From Candidatus Leptovillus affinis (GTDB taxonomy: Bacteria; Chloroflexota; Anaerolineae; Promineifilales; Promineifilaceae): DNA of 64,000 nucleotides. Positions 8,364-16,455 of this stretch are shown one piece after another. Positions within the stretch are counted from its first letter, which is position 1. The number at the start of each line of letters is the position of its first letter. The notes below the pieces were generated by a model that had not been told where the DNA came from, made no database searches, and saw only the letters and a list, made by a program, of their open reading frames with translations. Position numbers and translations under genes: made by a program. Location of the stretch: contig JADIYP010000001.1 in the NCBI GenBank assembly GCA_016705235.1, forward strand, positions 310,001 through 374,000, read 5' to 3'.

Positions 8364-9425
8364 TTAGTGGTGGGTGCTGCCTCGATTTGTGCCAACCAGG
8401 ACGCGAGAATAATTATTCAGGTCTTCCAATACCCGGCCGGCGCCTCGCGCCACGCAAGTCATGGAATCTTCCGCCACCCACACACGCATCTTTACCATAT
8501 CTTCCAAACGCTCAGCCAGGCCGCGAATTTGCGCCCCGCCGCCGGCCAAACACACGCCCACTTCCATCAAGTCAGCCACCAATTCCGGCGGCGTATCATC
8601 CAGCGCATCACGCACCGTATCCACGATGATGTTGATAGACGGCCCCATCGCCTCGCGCAGCTCAATGCTGCTAATTTCCACGGACTGCGGCAGGCCGTTG
8701 ATCAGGTTGCGCCCGCGCACGGTCATGGTGCGCTCTTCGGGCAGCGAGAAGGCGGAGCCAATGCCAATTTTTACCCGCTCGGCCATACGCTCGCCAATCA
8801 GCAGGTTGTATTTGCTGCGCACATATTGGATGATGTCTTCATCCATTTCATCGCCGGCCACGCGGATGGAGCGGCTGACGACAATGCCGCCCATGGCAAA
8901 AATCGCCACTTCGGTGGTGCCGCCGCCGATGTCTACGATCATACTGCCCCGCGATTCGATGATGGGCAGCCCGGCGCCGATGGCCGCGGCCATGGGTTCT
9001 TCGATTAGGAAAGCTTCCCGCGCACCGGCGGAGATGGTGGCGTCATAAACAGCCCGTTTTTCCACTTCGGTAACGCCGCTGGGAATGCCCACAACCACCC
9101 GTGGCCGCGGAAAGGGCACAATCATCTGTTCGTGGGCTTTGTCGATGAAGTATTTGAGCATGGCTTCGGTGATCTCGAATTCGGAAATCACGCCATCGCG
9201 TAACGGCCGTATGGCCACAATATCGCCCGGTGTCCGGCCAACCATTTCCCGTGCTTCGGCGCCAATGGCTAACGGCCGTCTTGTCCTCTTGTTGATAGCC
9301 ACCCACGAAGGCTCGTTAATCACAATCCCCTTGTCACGAATGTAAACCAGGGTATTGGCCGTGCCCAAGTCGATGCCTATATCTAATGAAAAAAGGCCTA
9401 ACAGCCAATCTAATGGTCTAAACAA
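8364..9425 (-). CDS. mreB: Rod shape-determining protein MreB, actin homologue
   Basis: 353-residue bacterial actin that forms membrane-associated filaments organising lateral wall growth. It shows D-I-G-I-D-L-G-T-A-N-T near residues 15-25 (phosphate 1), V-D-I-G-G-G-T-T-E-V (phosphate 2) and C-L-A-G-G-G-A-Q (adenosine motif). Translation begins at a TTG preceded by AAAAGGTAA. The extra N-terminal hydrophobic stretch before the actin core (F-R-P-L-D-W-L-L-G-L-F) could serve as a membrane-targeting helix. First gene of the mreBCD-mrdA block. Confidence 0.96.
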   Translation of the reverse strand: MFRPLDWLLGLFSLDIGIDLGTANTLVYIRDKGIVINEPSWVAINKRTRRPLAIGAEAREMVGRTPGDIVAIRPLRDGVISEFEITEAMLKYFIDKAHEQMIVPFPRPRVVVGIPSGVTEVEKRAVYDATISAGAREAFLIEEPMAAAIGAGLPIIESRGSMIVDIGGGTTEVAIFAMGGIVVSRSIRVAGDEMDEDIIQYVRSKYNLLIGERMAERVKIGIGSAFSLPEERTMTVRGRNLINGLPQSVEISSIELREAMGPSINIIVDTVRDALDDTPPELVADLMEVGVCLAGGGAQIRGLAERLEDMVKMRVWVAEDSMTCVARGAGRVLEDLNNYSRVLVGTNRGSTHH

Positions 9426-9484
9426 AGATCGTTACCTTTTAGTCAGAATCTGGTCGTCTCTTCCCGAAAATCAACCAAGCGACG

Positions 9485-9490
9485 ATTATA
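9485..9490 (-). promoter_or_regulatory. Extended -10 promoter element for mreB
   Basis: Reading the minus strand upstream of mreB there is a perfect TATAAT preceded by TGG, giving the TGn extended -10 arrangement. A matching -35 box is poor (GTGCAG-like), which fits an extended -10 promoter. It would give a leader of about 55 nt before the TTG start. Confidence 0.55.
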
Positions 9491-9689
9491 CCATACGCCT
9501 ATTGCCCTGCACGGATTACCTAATTTGCCCTCATAAACACCCGCAAGCGTCACCACTTGGTCAATAATTAATGAAACCCGAAGGAGTTTGCTGAATCAGG
9601 AACATTTGCCAGAGGCCAAATAAACCCGTAGGCTTTTTGCGCGCGTACCATCGCTCAAAACATTGCTTAACATTACATGAATGACGCCT

Positions 9690-9717
9690 TTGTCAACCGC
9701 GCGGAACTTTGTATGAT
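9690..9717 (+). promoter_or_regulatory. Sigma70-type promoter for the 9789 gene
   Basis: TTGTCA at 9690-9695 and TATGAT at 9712-9717 are separated by 16 bp, with an expected start near 9724 and a leader of about 65 nt. It faces away from the mreB promoter, so the 363-bp gap 9426-9788 is a divergent control region. I see nothing else in it beyond AT-rich sequence. Confidence 0.6.
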
Positions 9718-9788
9718 TTGAGGGAACCAAACGCTTAAGGACAAGATAAGCACCATCTTGCCCAAACAACAAAGGACAAGTGACCCCA

Positions 9789-10202
9789 ATGGCAAGACAA
9801 GCACTATTCTCTGGCCTTGTATACGACGAAGCAGAACAACTCGCAGAAGTCAGATTCATTGGCGGGGAGGCCCATTACGTCATCGACGACGACGGCTTCC
9901 TGCGGCACATCGACTCGGAAGAAGTTGATCGCCAGGTGTTGGGCGTTTTTTTGCAGCAGCTAGAAAACAACAAAGACATGGCTGTGGAACAAATGCTCAA
10001 TATGATGGGCAAGGACGATCTGTTTACCAAAGCGGCCATCGACGCCTCTCTACGCAACATCGACATGAACCAGATCATCGACCAGGGCATCCCCGAACAG
10101 GCGCGGAATATGTTGGGCATGCTCGGCTTTCGCATCATCATCAACATCCACGGCGAAATCCTACGCATGGATCAACCGGCTGCGCCGGATGATGAAGAAT
10201 AA
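9789..10202 (+). CDS. Conserved small cytoplasmic protein, function unknown
   Basis: 137 residues from the ATG at 9789 (a GTG at 9780 is the alternative; an AGGA at 9773-9776 sits 12 nt from the ATG and 3 nt from the GTG). The N-terminus reads as two beta hairpins (F-S-G-L-V-Y-D, V-R-F-I-G-G-E-A-H-Y-V-I-D-D-D-G-F), followed by an entirely helical region with Gln/Met-rich surfaces and a final beta strand before an acidic tail. No signal peptide or membrane segment. Coding character is clear and it has its own promoter, but I do not recognise the family. Confidence 0.7.
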   Translation: MARQALFSGLVYDEAEQLAEVRFIGGEAHYVIDDDGFLRHIDSEEVDRQVLGVFLQQLENNKDMAVEQMLNMMGKDDLFTKAAIDASLRNIDMNQIIDQGIPEQARNMLGMLGFRIIINIHGEILRMDQPAAPDDEE

Positions 10203-10331
10203 TTAACGGCTGTTACGCATCCCAAACCCTATTCGTGTTTAAGAAAATAACCAGGTAATTGGCTCGTCATTCCTTCGGCGTTGCTCAGGACGGGGTCTGA
10301 GCGGAGTCTTCGGAGCGAAGAATCCCTACAA

Positions 10332-10440
10332 CTAGCAGTTTGTTGGAAAAGTACCCGTAGCCGCGGTTTCTTACCGCGTCTTCCAGAGGCGGGGTAAGGA
10401 TACCCCGGCTACAAAAAGAGGTTCTCCGACAGACTGCTAG
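10332..10440. mobile_element. CTAGCAG-bounded palindromic element, copy 1 (MITE-like)
   Basis: A 109-bp element with imperfect terminal inverted repeats of about 19 bp beginning CTAGCAGTYTGTYGGA. Inside, GTAGCCGCGG..TTACCGCG and GGGGTAAGGATACCCCGGCTAC form a long interrupted palindrome. The same element lies in opposite orientation at 50274-50381. The outer CTAG could be a TA-type target duplication, as for IS630/Tc1-derived MITEs; that is inference. No open frame inside. Confidence 0.7.
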
Positions 10441-10550
10441 AATCTTCCAGGCCAATGGGATGTTTCGGAGGACGCTTCGCCAAGCTCAGCACAGGCTCTC
10501 AGCATGACACGCCTTTTGATTACCGGATTAATTTTTCAATCTGCAAAAGG

Positions 10551-10682
10551 TATCTTCTCAATATTTCGGGGTGTCGTAATGCGGAATGCCATTCCGCACG
10601 GTCGGATTAACAATCCGACCTACAAACTGCACGGTTGGATTAGCAATCCGACCTACAAATTCCCCAACTTTTTGAGAAGATA
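10551..10682. repeat. Inverted element with internal 33-bp direct repeat
   Basis: TATCTTCTCA at 10551-10560 is repeated inverted at 10673-10682. Between them a 33-bp unit (GCACGGTYGGATTARCAATCCGACC core) occurs twice, at 10596 and 10629, each unit itself containing a GGATT/AATCC hairpin. No coding potential. Confidence 0.65.
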
Positions 10683-10773
10683 CTGCAAAAGGGTTTAATT
10701 GACCTCTGGAAAACGACCCTCTTTCAGCAAAACCCTCAGAGTTTCTACCAGAGGAACCGCGCAACGCCCATAA

Positions 10774-12198
10774 TTAATATGCGCCCCGCCCAAACAACAT
10801 GTGGGGAACAGTTTGCAACAAAATGCGGATATCCAGGGAAAGCGACCAGTTCTCGATGTAATAAATATCCAACAAGCACAGTTCATCAAAGGTCAGGTCC
10901 GCGCGCCCGCTGACCTGCCACAAACCAGTCAGGCCGCCGATGACTGCAAGTCGCTGCCGGTGCCAGGGTTTATATTGCTCTACTTCTTCCGGCAGGGGAG
11001 GTCGCGGCCCAACCAGACTCATCGTGCCTTGCAAGACATTAAACAATTGGGGCAGTTCGTCCAGGCTGGTGCGCCGGATAAACCGGCCGACCCGTGTCAG
11101 GCGCGGATCGTCTTTGATTTTGAACAATGGGCCGTCGGCCTCATTCAACGCTTGCAAGGCTTCCTTTTGCCGTTCAGCGTCGATCACCATCGAACGAAAC
11201 TTATACATCTTAAATAGTTTGTCGCTGCGCCCAACACGCACGCCGGAATAGATGACTGGTCCTGGCGAATCCAGTTTAATCGCCACTGCTACAACCACGC
11301 CCACCAGCAGAGAGGGAATGGCTAAAACTGCCAGGATCGCCAGATCCATCACGCGTTTCAGCAGCCGCTCGAAGCGGTTGATGCTCATTTCGCGGACGCC
11401 CAAGATGGGAATGCCGCCCATATTGGTGAATTCGACGCGATGCAGGCTGATTTGCAGCAAATCGGGCACGGCCTGGGCGCGCACGCCATATTTCTCGCAT
11501 ATGGCCAGCAGGCGGACTGTGGTCTGGTGCATCTCGCCGGGCAGGGCGATGAAAACGGTGTGTAAGATGGGGAGTTCTTTCAGGACAGACTCTAGTTCCT
11601 GGTAAGATCCCAGGTGCGGGATGAGTCCCAGGCCGATGTTGTTTTCGCGGCTGCCATCAACCAGATAGCCGATGGCCTGATAACCCAGGTCTGGTCGAGC
11701 CAACAAGGTACGGATGAGGCTGCGGCCGGTTTCGTCGGAACCAATGACCAGCACGCGGTCTACCCAACGGCCGTGTCGATACATATACGCCAGCAGCCAA
11801 CGCCGCGCCAACCGCGCCATGCTCACAAACAACACCACAAACAAAAAGGTCCAGAACAACATAAGCCGGGAAAACGGCCCATTCGGCTGCAAAAAGAAGG
11901 TGACGGCCATCATGAGGACGACGGCCGTAGCCGTGGCATAGGCTACCCGCGAAATCTCATCGACCCAAAACTCGCCCCGCCGCCTGACCCATACCCGCGA
12001 CTGGGAAAAAGTGAGGACAAGCAGCACGTTCAAAACAATTTGTTGGCCCAGGTAACGGCCGTATGGCTCAAAAAATTGCTGCGGAACCGGCAAAAACCAC
12101 TGCCAGTTGTAACGGGCAATGTACGCCACTAAAAAACCCAGGTTGATCAGGACTAAATCGGTGAGGATAGTAACAAAGCGAATACGGCGGTTTCTCAT
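10774..12198 (-). CDS. Polyprenyl glycosylphosphotransferase (exopolysaccharide initiating sugar transferase)
   Basis: 474 residues from the ATG at 12198, whose ATGA overlaps the stop of the upstream glycosyltransferase. Four to five N-terminal membrane helices, then a nucleotide-binding-like CoA-binding-3 domain (V-L-V-I-G-S-D-E-T-G-R), another membrane helix, and a C-terminal bacterial sugar transferase domain with K-F-R-S-M, R-x-T-S-L-D-E-L-P-Q and G-P-R-P-P. It would transfer a sugar 1-phosphate to undecaprenyl phosphate to start a polysaccharide repeat unit. An upstream ATG at 12255 would add 19 residues with no family similarity, so I reject it. Confidence 0.93.
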   Translation of the reverse strand: MRNRRIRFVTILTDLVLINLGFLVAYIARYNWQWFLPVPQQFFEPYGRYLGQQIVLNVLLVLTFSQSRVWVRRRGEFWVDEISRVAYATATAVVLMMAVTFFLQPNGPFSRLMLFWTFLFVVLFVSMARLARRWLLAYMYRHGRWVDRVLVIGSDETGRSLIRTLLARPDLGYQAIGYLVDGSRENNIGLGLIPHLGSYQELESVLKELPILHTVFIALPGEMHQTTVRLLAICEKYGVRAQAVPDLLQISLHRVEFTNMGGIPILGVREMSINRFERLLKRVMDLAILAVLAIPSLLVGVVVAVAIKLDSPGPVIYSGVRVGRSDKLFKMYKFRSMVIDAERQKEALQALNEADGPLFKIKDDPRLTRVGRFIRRTSLDELPQLFNVLQGTMSLVGPRPPLPEEVEQYKPWHRQRLAVIGGLTGLWQVSGRADLTFDELCLLDIYYIENWSLSLDIRILLQTVPHMLFGRGAY

Positions 12199-13337
12199 GT
12201 TGATGGTAAGGCCTGGCGGTACAGCACGGCCGTTTCCCGGCCTGCTTGCTCCCACGAAAATTGTGCGGCGTGTTCCTGTCCCTGCTGTCGCATTCTAGCC
12301 GACAACCGCGAATCGTGAAGTACGGTTGTCATACGATCCGCCAGTTCGGCCGCATTTTGCGGATCAAACAACAAACCCGCCTCTCCCGTCGCCTCAGGGA
12401 TGGAGGATGCGTTAGAAGCCACCACCGGCGTACCGCAAGCCATCGCCTCTACCACCGGCATCCCAAACCCCTCATAGACCGAAGGAAACACAAACAAATC
12501 GGCCGCGTTATACCACAGCGGCAACTCCTCATCCCGCACGTAGCCGGTGAAGCGCACCCGGTTTTCCAGCCCCAAATCCTGCACCCGCTGAAAAATCTCG
12601 TCAAACAACCAGCCCTTCCCCCCGGCCAGAACCAGATGCACATCAGAATCGGGCAGCAGGGCAAAAGCATCCAGCAGCAGGGGAATATTTTTGCGAGGCT
12701 GCAATGTGCCCACATGCAGCACAAACCGCGCCGGAAGATGCTCCCGCTGACGAAAAGCGGCCACTTCCGCCGCCGGCAAGGGCCGATACATGCCATCCAC
12801 TCCAGGATAAATCACGGCAATCTGCGCCAGCGGCACGCCAAAAAAGCGATGCACGTCCTGGCGGCTGGATTCGGAAATGGTGATCACTCGCCGCGCCCGG
12901 CGACAAGAACGGCCGGTTTGGCTGGTCAGGTACCAACGCTGCAAACGCGGAAACCGATCCGGAAAATGTAAAAAACTTAAATCGTAAATGGTGACAACCG
13001 TGGGGCATGGCGCCCAGATGGGCGTGACAAAGGCCATGCTGTGCAGCAGATCCAACCTGCGCCGCCACGCCTGCCAGGGCCAGACAAGCTGCTCCCAGAC
13101 AATGCGCACACTGCGCCGTTCAGTCGGCCAGCGGCTGCCCACAAAGGTTAGCCCCGGTTGATTGGCCAGATCGTCGGCGCAGCGGGTAAAAACAATCGGC
13201 TGTGGATTGTCGCCGCCAACCGGCAGGTGGCGCAGCACCTGGGCAATGTAATGATGGATCCCCGCCCGGCGATAACCGGCCTCGCCGGAGAGCAAATGGG
13301 CGTTGATGCCCACTTTCGATGTTATTTCGGAAAACAT
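12195..13337 (-). CDS. Family 4 glycosyltransferase
   Basis: 380-residue GT-B enzyme. N-terminal acceptor lobe begins V-G-I-N-A-H-L-L-S; the donor-binding lobe has V-G-T-L-Q-P-R-K-N and the E-x7-E pattern (P-S-V-Y-E-G-F-G-M-P-V-V-E-A-M-A-C-G-T-P-V) that defines family 4. Substrate likely a nucleotide sugar such as GDP-mannose, but not provable from sequence. It acts at the cytoplasmic face and is translationally coupled to the initiating sugar transferase by a 4-bp ATGA overlap, so the two form one polysaccharide operon. Confidence 0.92.
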   Translation of the reverse strand: MFSEITSKVGINAHLLSGEAGYRRAGIHHYIAQVLRHLPVGGDNPQPIVFTRCADDLANQPGLTFVGSRWPTERRSVRIVWEQLVWPWQAWRRRLDLLHSMAFVTPIWAPCPTVVTIYDLSFLHFPDRFPRLQRWYLTSQTGRSCRRARRVITISESSRQDVHRFFGVPLAQIAVIYPGVDGMYRPLPAAEVAAFRQREHLPARFVLHVGTLQPRKNIPLLLDAFALLPDSDVHLVLAGGKGWLFDEIFQRVQDLGLENRVRFTGYVRDEELPLWYNAADLFVFPSVYEGFGMPVVEAMACGTPVVASNASSIPEATGEAGLLFDPQNAAELADRMTTVLHDSRLSARMRQQGQEHAAQFSWEQAGRETAVLYRQALPST

Positions 13338-13386
13338 AGCGGTGATTATAACGAAACGGCCGTTCTTGTAAAAAACGCTCCAGTGC

Positions 13387-13415
13387 TTGACGCCCTCCAG
13401 GCCATATGGTAGACT
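13387..13415 (+). promoter_or_regulatory. Promoter for the LysM lipoprotein gene
   Basis: TTGACG at 13387-13392, a 17-bp spacer and TAGACT at 13410-13415 (five and four matches to the sigma70 consensus). It lies in the divergent gap between the glycosyltransferase and the LysM gene, leaving a leader of about 75 nt. Confidence 0.45.
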
Positions 13416-13496
13416 ACTTTATGTTTACCAAATGGCTTCACATAAAGAAAAAATCGACCCAACCCACCCATATACAAGCAAGTTAGGAGGATCCCC

Positions 13497-14123
13497 GTGA
13501 AACGAAAGACAATCAACCCTCTCTGGTTGGTGCTGGCAACAGCAGCTTTACTCTTCGTTTTATCCGCCTGCGAGCGCCCTGTGCCGCAGCCAGAAGTGCC
13601 CACGACAACCGCCCCGGAAGTCATGCCCACAACCGCCCCGGAAATCATCGTGCCGACACTCATGCCCCCAGAACCAACAACAGCCCCCTACCCGGGGCCA
13701 GGCGAAACACCTGTTGAAGCAACGGCCGTGCCCGAAGGCGGCGAAACGATTCCCCAGGCCACACCTGTCGTTGACCCCACCGGGCCACAAAGCCACACCG
13801 TTCAAGCCGGGGAAACTCTGTTCAGCATCTCCCAAAAATACAATGTCCCGGCCGCAGAAATTGCCGCCGCCAACAACCTGGCCAACGTCAATCAGCTAGA
13901 TGTAGGCCAGGTACTCGTCATTCCGGTTGCCGGTTCCACGCCGCCCACCGGCACGACGCCGCCCACCACCGGCGAACAGGTACATGTTGTCCAGGCTGGC
14001 GAAAATCTGTTCCGCATTGCCCTCCGCTACGGCCTGACCACCAATGAACTGGCAGCCTACAATGGCATCGCCGATCCCACGCTTATTTTTGTGGGACAAG
14101 TCATTCGCATTCCGCCGCGATAA
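13497..14123 (+). CDS. LysM-repeat lipoprotein
   Basis: 208 residues starting at GTG after TAGGAGG. Signal peptide with lipobox L-S-A-C (Cys about 24), a Thr/Pro/Glu-rich spacer to residue about 95, then two LysM modules beginning H-T-V-Q-A-G-E-T-L-F and H-V-V-Q-A-G-E-N-L-F, separated by a Thr/Pro/Gly linker. LysM modules bind peptidoglycan or other GlcNAc polymers, so this is an envelope protein tethered to the membrane and reaching the wall. No catalytic domain is present. A strong terminator follows. Confidence 0.9.
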   Translation: MKRKTINPLWLVLATAALLFVLSACERPVPQPEVPTTTAPEVMPTTAPEIIVPTLMPPEPTTAPYPGPGETPVEATAVPEGGETIPQATPVVDPTGPQSHTVQAGETLFSISQKYNVPAAEIAAANNLANVNQLDVGQVLVIPVAGSTPPTGTTPPTTGEQVHVVQAGENLFRIALRYGLTTNELAAYNGIADPTLIFVGQVIRIPPR

Positions 14124-14173
14124 ACGATAGACATTCCGGCGCGGTTAAAACACGCGCCCCATATTTGCTCAAC

Positions 14174-14211
14174 AATACGTGATGCATGGTGTTTACCATG
14201 CATCACGTATT
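14174..14211 (+). terminator. Terminator after LysM lipoprotein gene
   Basis: Perfect 17-bp stem (AATACGTGATGCATGGT and its complement) with a GTTT loop, followed by TTTTG. It ends the transcript of the LysM gene 50 bp downstream of its stop and insulates the NUDIX gene. Confidence 0.8.
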
Positions 14212-14288
14212 TTGTTGGCAGCCTCCCGAAGGCGCGCGCCAGAGGGAACCCACACGGCAAACATCCGGAAGGTTATCAGGAGAAGACC

Positions 14289-14825
14289 ATGAAAACGGTA
14301 CATTCAGACATCATCTGGCAAGGAAGTTCGTGGCGATTTCGGGTGGATGAATTGGAAGCCGCAACCGGTGAACGGATTAAAAAAGGCGTTATCGAGCATC
14401 CGGGGGCGGTGGTATTGGCGCCTATGCGCGAAGGCGCTGACGGCCTGGAAGTGTTGATGCTGCGCCAATACCGGCTGGCGCTGGGTGAAACCATTCTGGA
14501 ATTACCGGCGGGCACGCGTGGCTGGGATGAGGCCTGGCTGGTGTGCGCCCAGCGTGAGCTGCGCGAAGAGACCGGCTTCCGGGCAGAGTCCTTTCACTTT
14601 TTGGGCGAAATTTGGCCGTCGCCGGGCGTTTCTGATGAGTTGATGCGCCTGTATCTGGCCACTGGCCTGCACGCCGACCCCCTGGCTGGCGATCTGGATG
14701 AGGAGATTGAGCTGCACCCAATGCCGTTGGCTGAACTGGTGACGATGGCCCAAGACGGCCGTCTGCGTGACGCAAAAAGCATCATTGGTCTTCTGAAAAC
14801 GGCCGTTTTCCTCAGCACCCCCTAA
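14289..14825 (+). CDS. NUDIX hydrolase, ADP-ribose pyrophosphatase-like
   Basis: 178 residues with a complete Nudix box: G-x5-E-x7-R-E-L-R-E-E-T-G-F at about residues 76-98, preceded by E-L-P-A-G as in ADP-ribose pyrophosphatases. The ~45 residues before the catalytic core form the N-terminal sheet typical of the NudF group, and a conserved acidic E-E-I-E-L follows the box. Likely hydrolyses ADP-ribose or similar nucleotide sugars in the cytoplasm. ATG preceded by AGGAGA. Stands alone between a terminator and the repeat at 14948. Confidence 0.9.
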   Translation: MKTVHSDIIWQGSSWRFRVDELEAATGERIKKGVIEHPGAVVLAPMREGADGLEVLMLRQYRLALGETILELPAGTRGWDEAWLVCAQRELREETGFRAESFHFLGEIWPSPGVSDELMRLYLATGLHADPLAGDLDEEIELHPMPLAELVTMAQDGRLRDAKSIIGLLKTAVFLSTP

Positions 14826-14947
14826 GCGCCAGCCGCCCGCGCGTGGCGAAACCCAACTATCGGCTACAATTAGGCGGCAAAACGTCATGGGCGTTTCCGG
14901 TAGAAACGGCCACAATCCTGGTTATTACGAAGCCTCTCTAAGAGTTC

Positions 14948-15014
14948 ACCACCGAGGCACAGAGAACACGGGGGTTCTACAGTTTAATCTCTGTGTCCTC
15001 CGTGTCTCTGTGGT
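14948..15014. repeat. Imperfect palindrome of the CACAGAG/CTCTGTG type
   Basis: ACCACCGAGGCACAGAGAA at the left faces CTCTGTGTCCTCCGTGTCTC with TGTGGT at the right, forming a long imperfect hairpin. Similar small palindromes are common as dispersed repeats in environmental bacterial genomes. No gene is seen between 14826 and 15097 apart from this. Confidence 0.6.
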
Positions 15015-15097
15015 AAGTAGTTACCAATCCTGACGTAATTCACGGCATCATCTGGAACCCTTGCCCCGCGCAAGGCATTCTGGCTGCGGAGCAAAGC

Positions 15098-16414
15098 ATG
15101 AGCAAAAGCAAGGAAATCAGGCAGCACATTTTAGAACTGGTACAGGCATATTACGAAGCCGAATTCGCCGAAAAGACATTTATTCCTGGGGAAACGGCCG
15201 TGCCCGTTTCCGGCCGTTCCTTCGATGGCGATGAAATGGTCCACCTGGTCGACGCCTCGCTGGATTTCTGGCTGACCACCGGGCGTTTCGCCCTGCAATT
15301 CGAGCGCGAATTCGCCCGCTACGTCGGCGTGCGCCACGCCATGCTGTGCAATTCCGGTTCCTCGGCCAACTTGCTGGCCCTCTCCGCCCTCACCTCGCCC
15401 ACGCTGGAAGAACGGCAAATCAAACCCGGCGACGAAGTGATCACCGTCGCCGCCGGATTCCCCACCACGGTCAATCCCATCGTGCAAAATCGACTCACGC
15501 CCGTCTTTCTGGACATCGACCTGCCCTCTTACAATTTGTCGATGGCTCACCTGGAAGAGGCGATTACGCCGCGCACCAAAGCCATTGTGGTGGCCCACAC
15601 GTTGGGCAATCCATTTGAACTGGACACGGTGGTAGAAATTGCCGACCGCCACAACCTGTGGCTCATCGAAGACAACTGCGACGCGCTGGGCAGCACGTAT
15701 CACGGCCGTCTGACCGGCACATTCGGCCATCTGGCAACCATCAGCTTTTACCCGGCCCATCACATCACCATGGGCGAAGGGGGCTGCGTGCTGACGCGCC
15801 ATTCGCGGCTAAAAAAGCTGGTAGAATCTTTCCGCGATTGGGGGCGCGACTGCTGGTGCGCCCCCGGCGAAGCCAACACCTGCGGCACGCGCTTCGAGTG
15901 GCAGCTTGGCACATTGCCCTACGGCTACGATCACAAATACATCTATTCACATGTGGGCTATAACCTGAAGCTAACCGATATGCAAGCGGCCGTTGGGCTG
16001 GCGCAGTTGCAAAAGCTGCCGGCCTTCATTGAGACGCGCAAGCGCAACTGGCAGCATTTGCGCAGGGGATTGGCCGACTTCGAGGAATTTATGATTTTGC
16101 CGGAACCCACGCCGGACAGCGACCCCAGCTGGTTTGGCTTTTTGTTGACGGTGCGGCCAGACGCCCCGTTTTCGCGCAATGAGCTGATTAACTTTCTGGA
16201 AACCAATCAGGTCGCTACGCGCCTATTGTTCAGCGGCAACATCACCCGGCAGCCAGCCTACCAGGACGTCCCCTACCGCGTGGTGGGCGACCTGACAAAC
16301 ACAGATATCGTGATGAATCAGACGTTTTGGATTGGCGTCTACCCGTCGCTGACGCTGGCGATGCTGGATTATGCGATTGAGGTTTTTGCGCGGTTTTTTA
16401 AGCAGTTTGGGTGA
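15098..16414 (+). CDS. rfbH: CDP-6-deoxy-hexulose 3-dehydrase, RfbH/DdhC (E1) type
   Basis: 438-residue enzyme of the aminotransferase fold that removes the C3 hydroxyl of a CDP-4-keto-6-deoxyhexose on the way to 3,6-dideoxysugars, using PMP and an iron-sulfur cluster with a flavin reductase partner. The PLP lysine is replaced by histidine in S-F-Y-P-A-H-H-I-T-M-G-E-G-G (His221/222), and cysteines 194, 252, 254 and 262 match the C-x57-C-x1-C-x7-C cluster pattern reported for E1 exactly. Start ATG with GGAGCAAAGC. None of the usual partners (ddhA, ddhB, E3 reductase) is within this window. Confidence 0.92.
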   Translation: MSKSKEIRQHILELVQAYYEAEFAEKTFIPGETAVPVSGRSFDGDEMVHLVDASLDFWLTTGRFALQFEREFARYVGVRHAMLCNSGSSANLLALSALTSPTLEERQIKPGDEVITVAAGFPTTVNPIVQNRLTPVFLDIDLPSYNLSMAHLEEAITPRTKAIVVAHTLGNPFELDTVVEIADRHNLWLIEDNCDALGSTYHGRLTGTFGHLATISFYPAHHITMGEGGCVLTRHSRLKKLVESFRDWGRDCWCAPGEANTCGTRFEWQLGTLPYGYDHKYIYSHVGYNLKLTDMQAAVGLAQLQKLPAFIETRKRNWQHLRRGLADFEEFMILPEPTPDSDPSWFGFLLTVRPDAPFSRNELINFLETNQVATRLLFSGNITRQPAYQDVPYRVVGDLTNTDIVMNQTFWIGVYPSLTLAMLDYAIEVFARFFKQFG

Positions 16415-16455
16415 TGACAAAGGCGAGTGATGCGACACTCGCCTATTGTTCGTCG

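Larger units (their letters stand above)
10203..10773. repeat. Repeat-rich intergenic region
   Basis: No gene is visible. The stretch holds the palindromic element at 10332-10440, a second inverted element at 10551-10682 and fragments such as the TCGGAGCGAAGAATCCCTA run near 10309-10328. It separates a plus-strand gene from the convergent sugar-transferase gene, so terminator functions are expected somewhere in it. Confidence 0.7.

Noticed and set aside
9596..9859. 87-codon minus-strand frame upstream of the 9789 gene
   Set aside because: It covers the promoter and start of the plus-strand gene, has no ribosome binding site and looks like random sequence.
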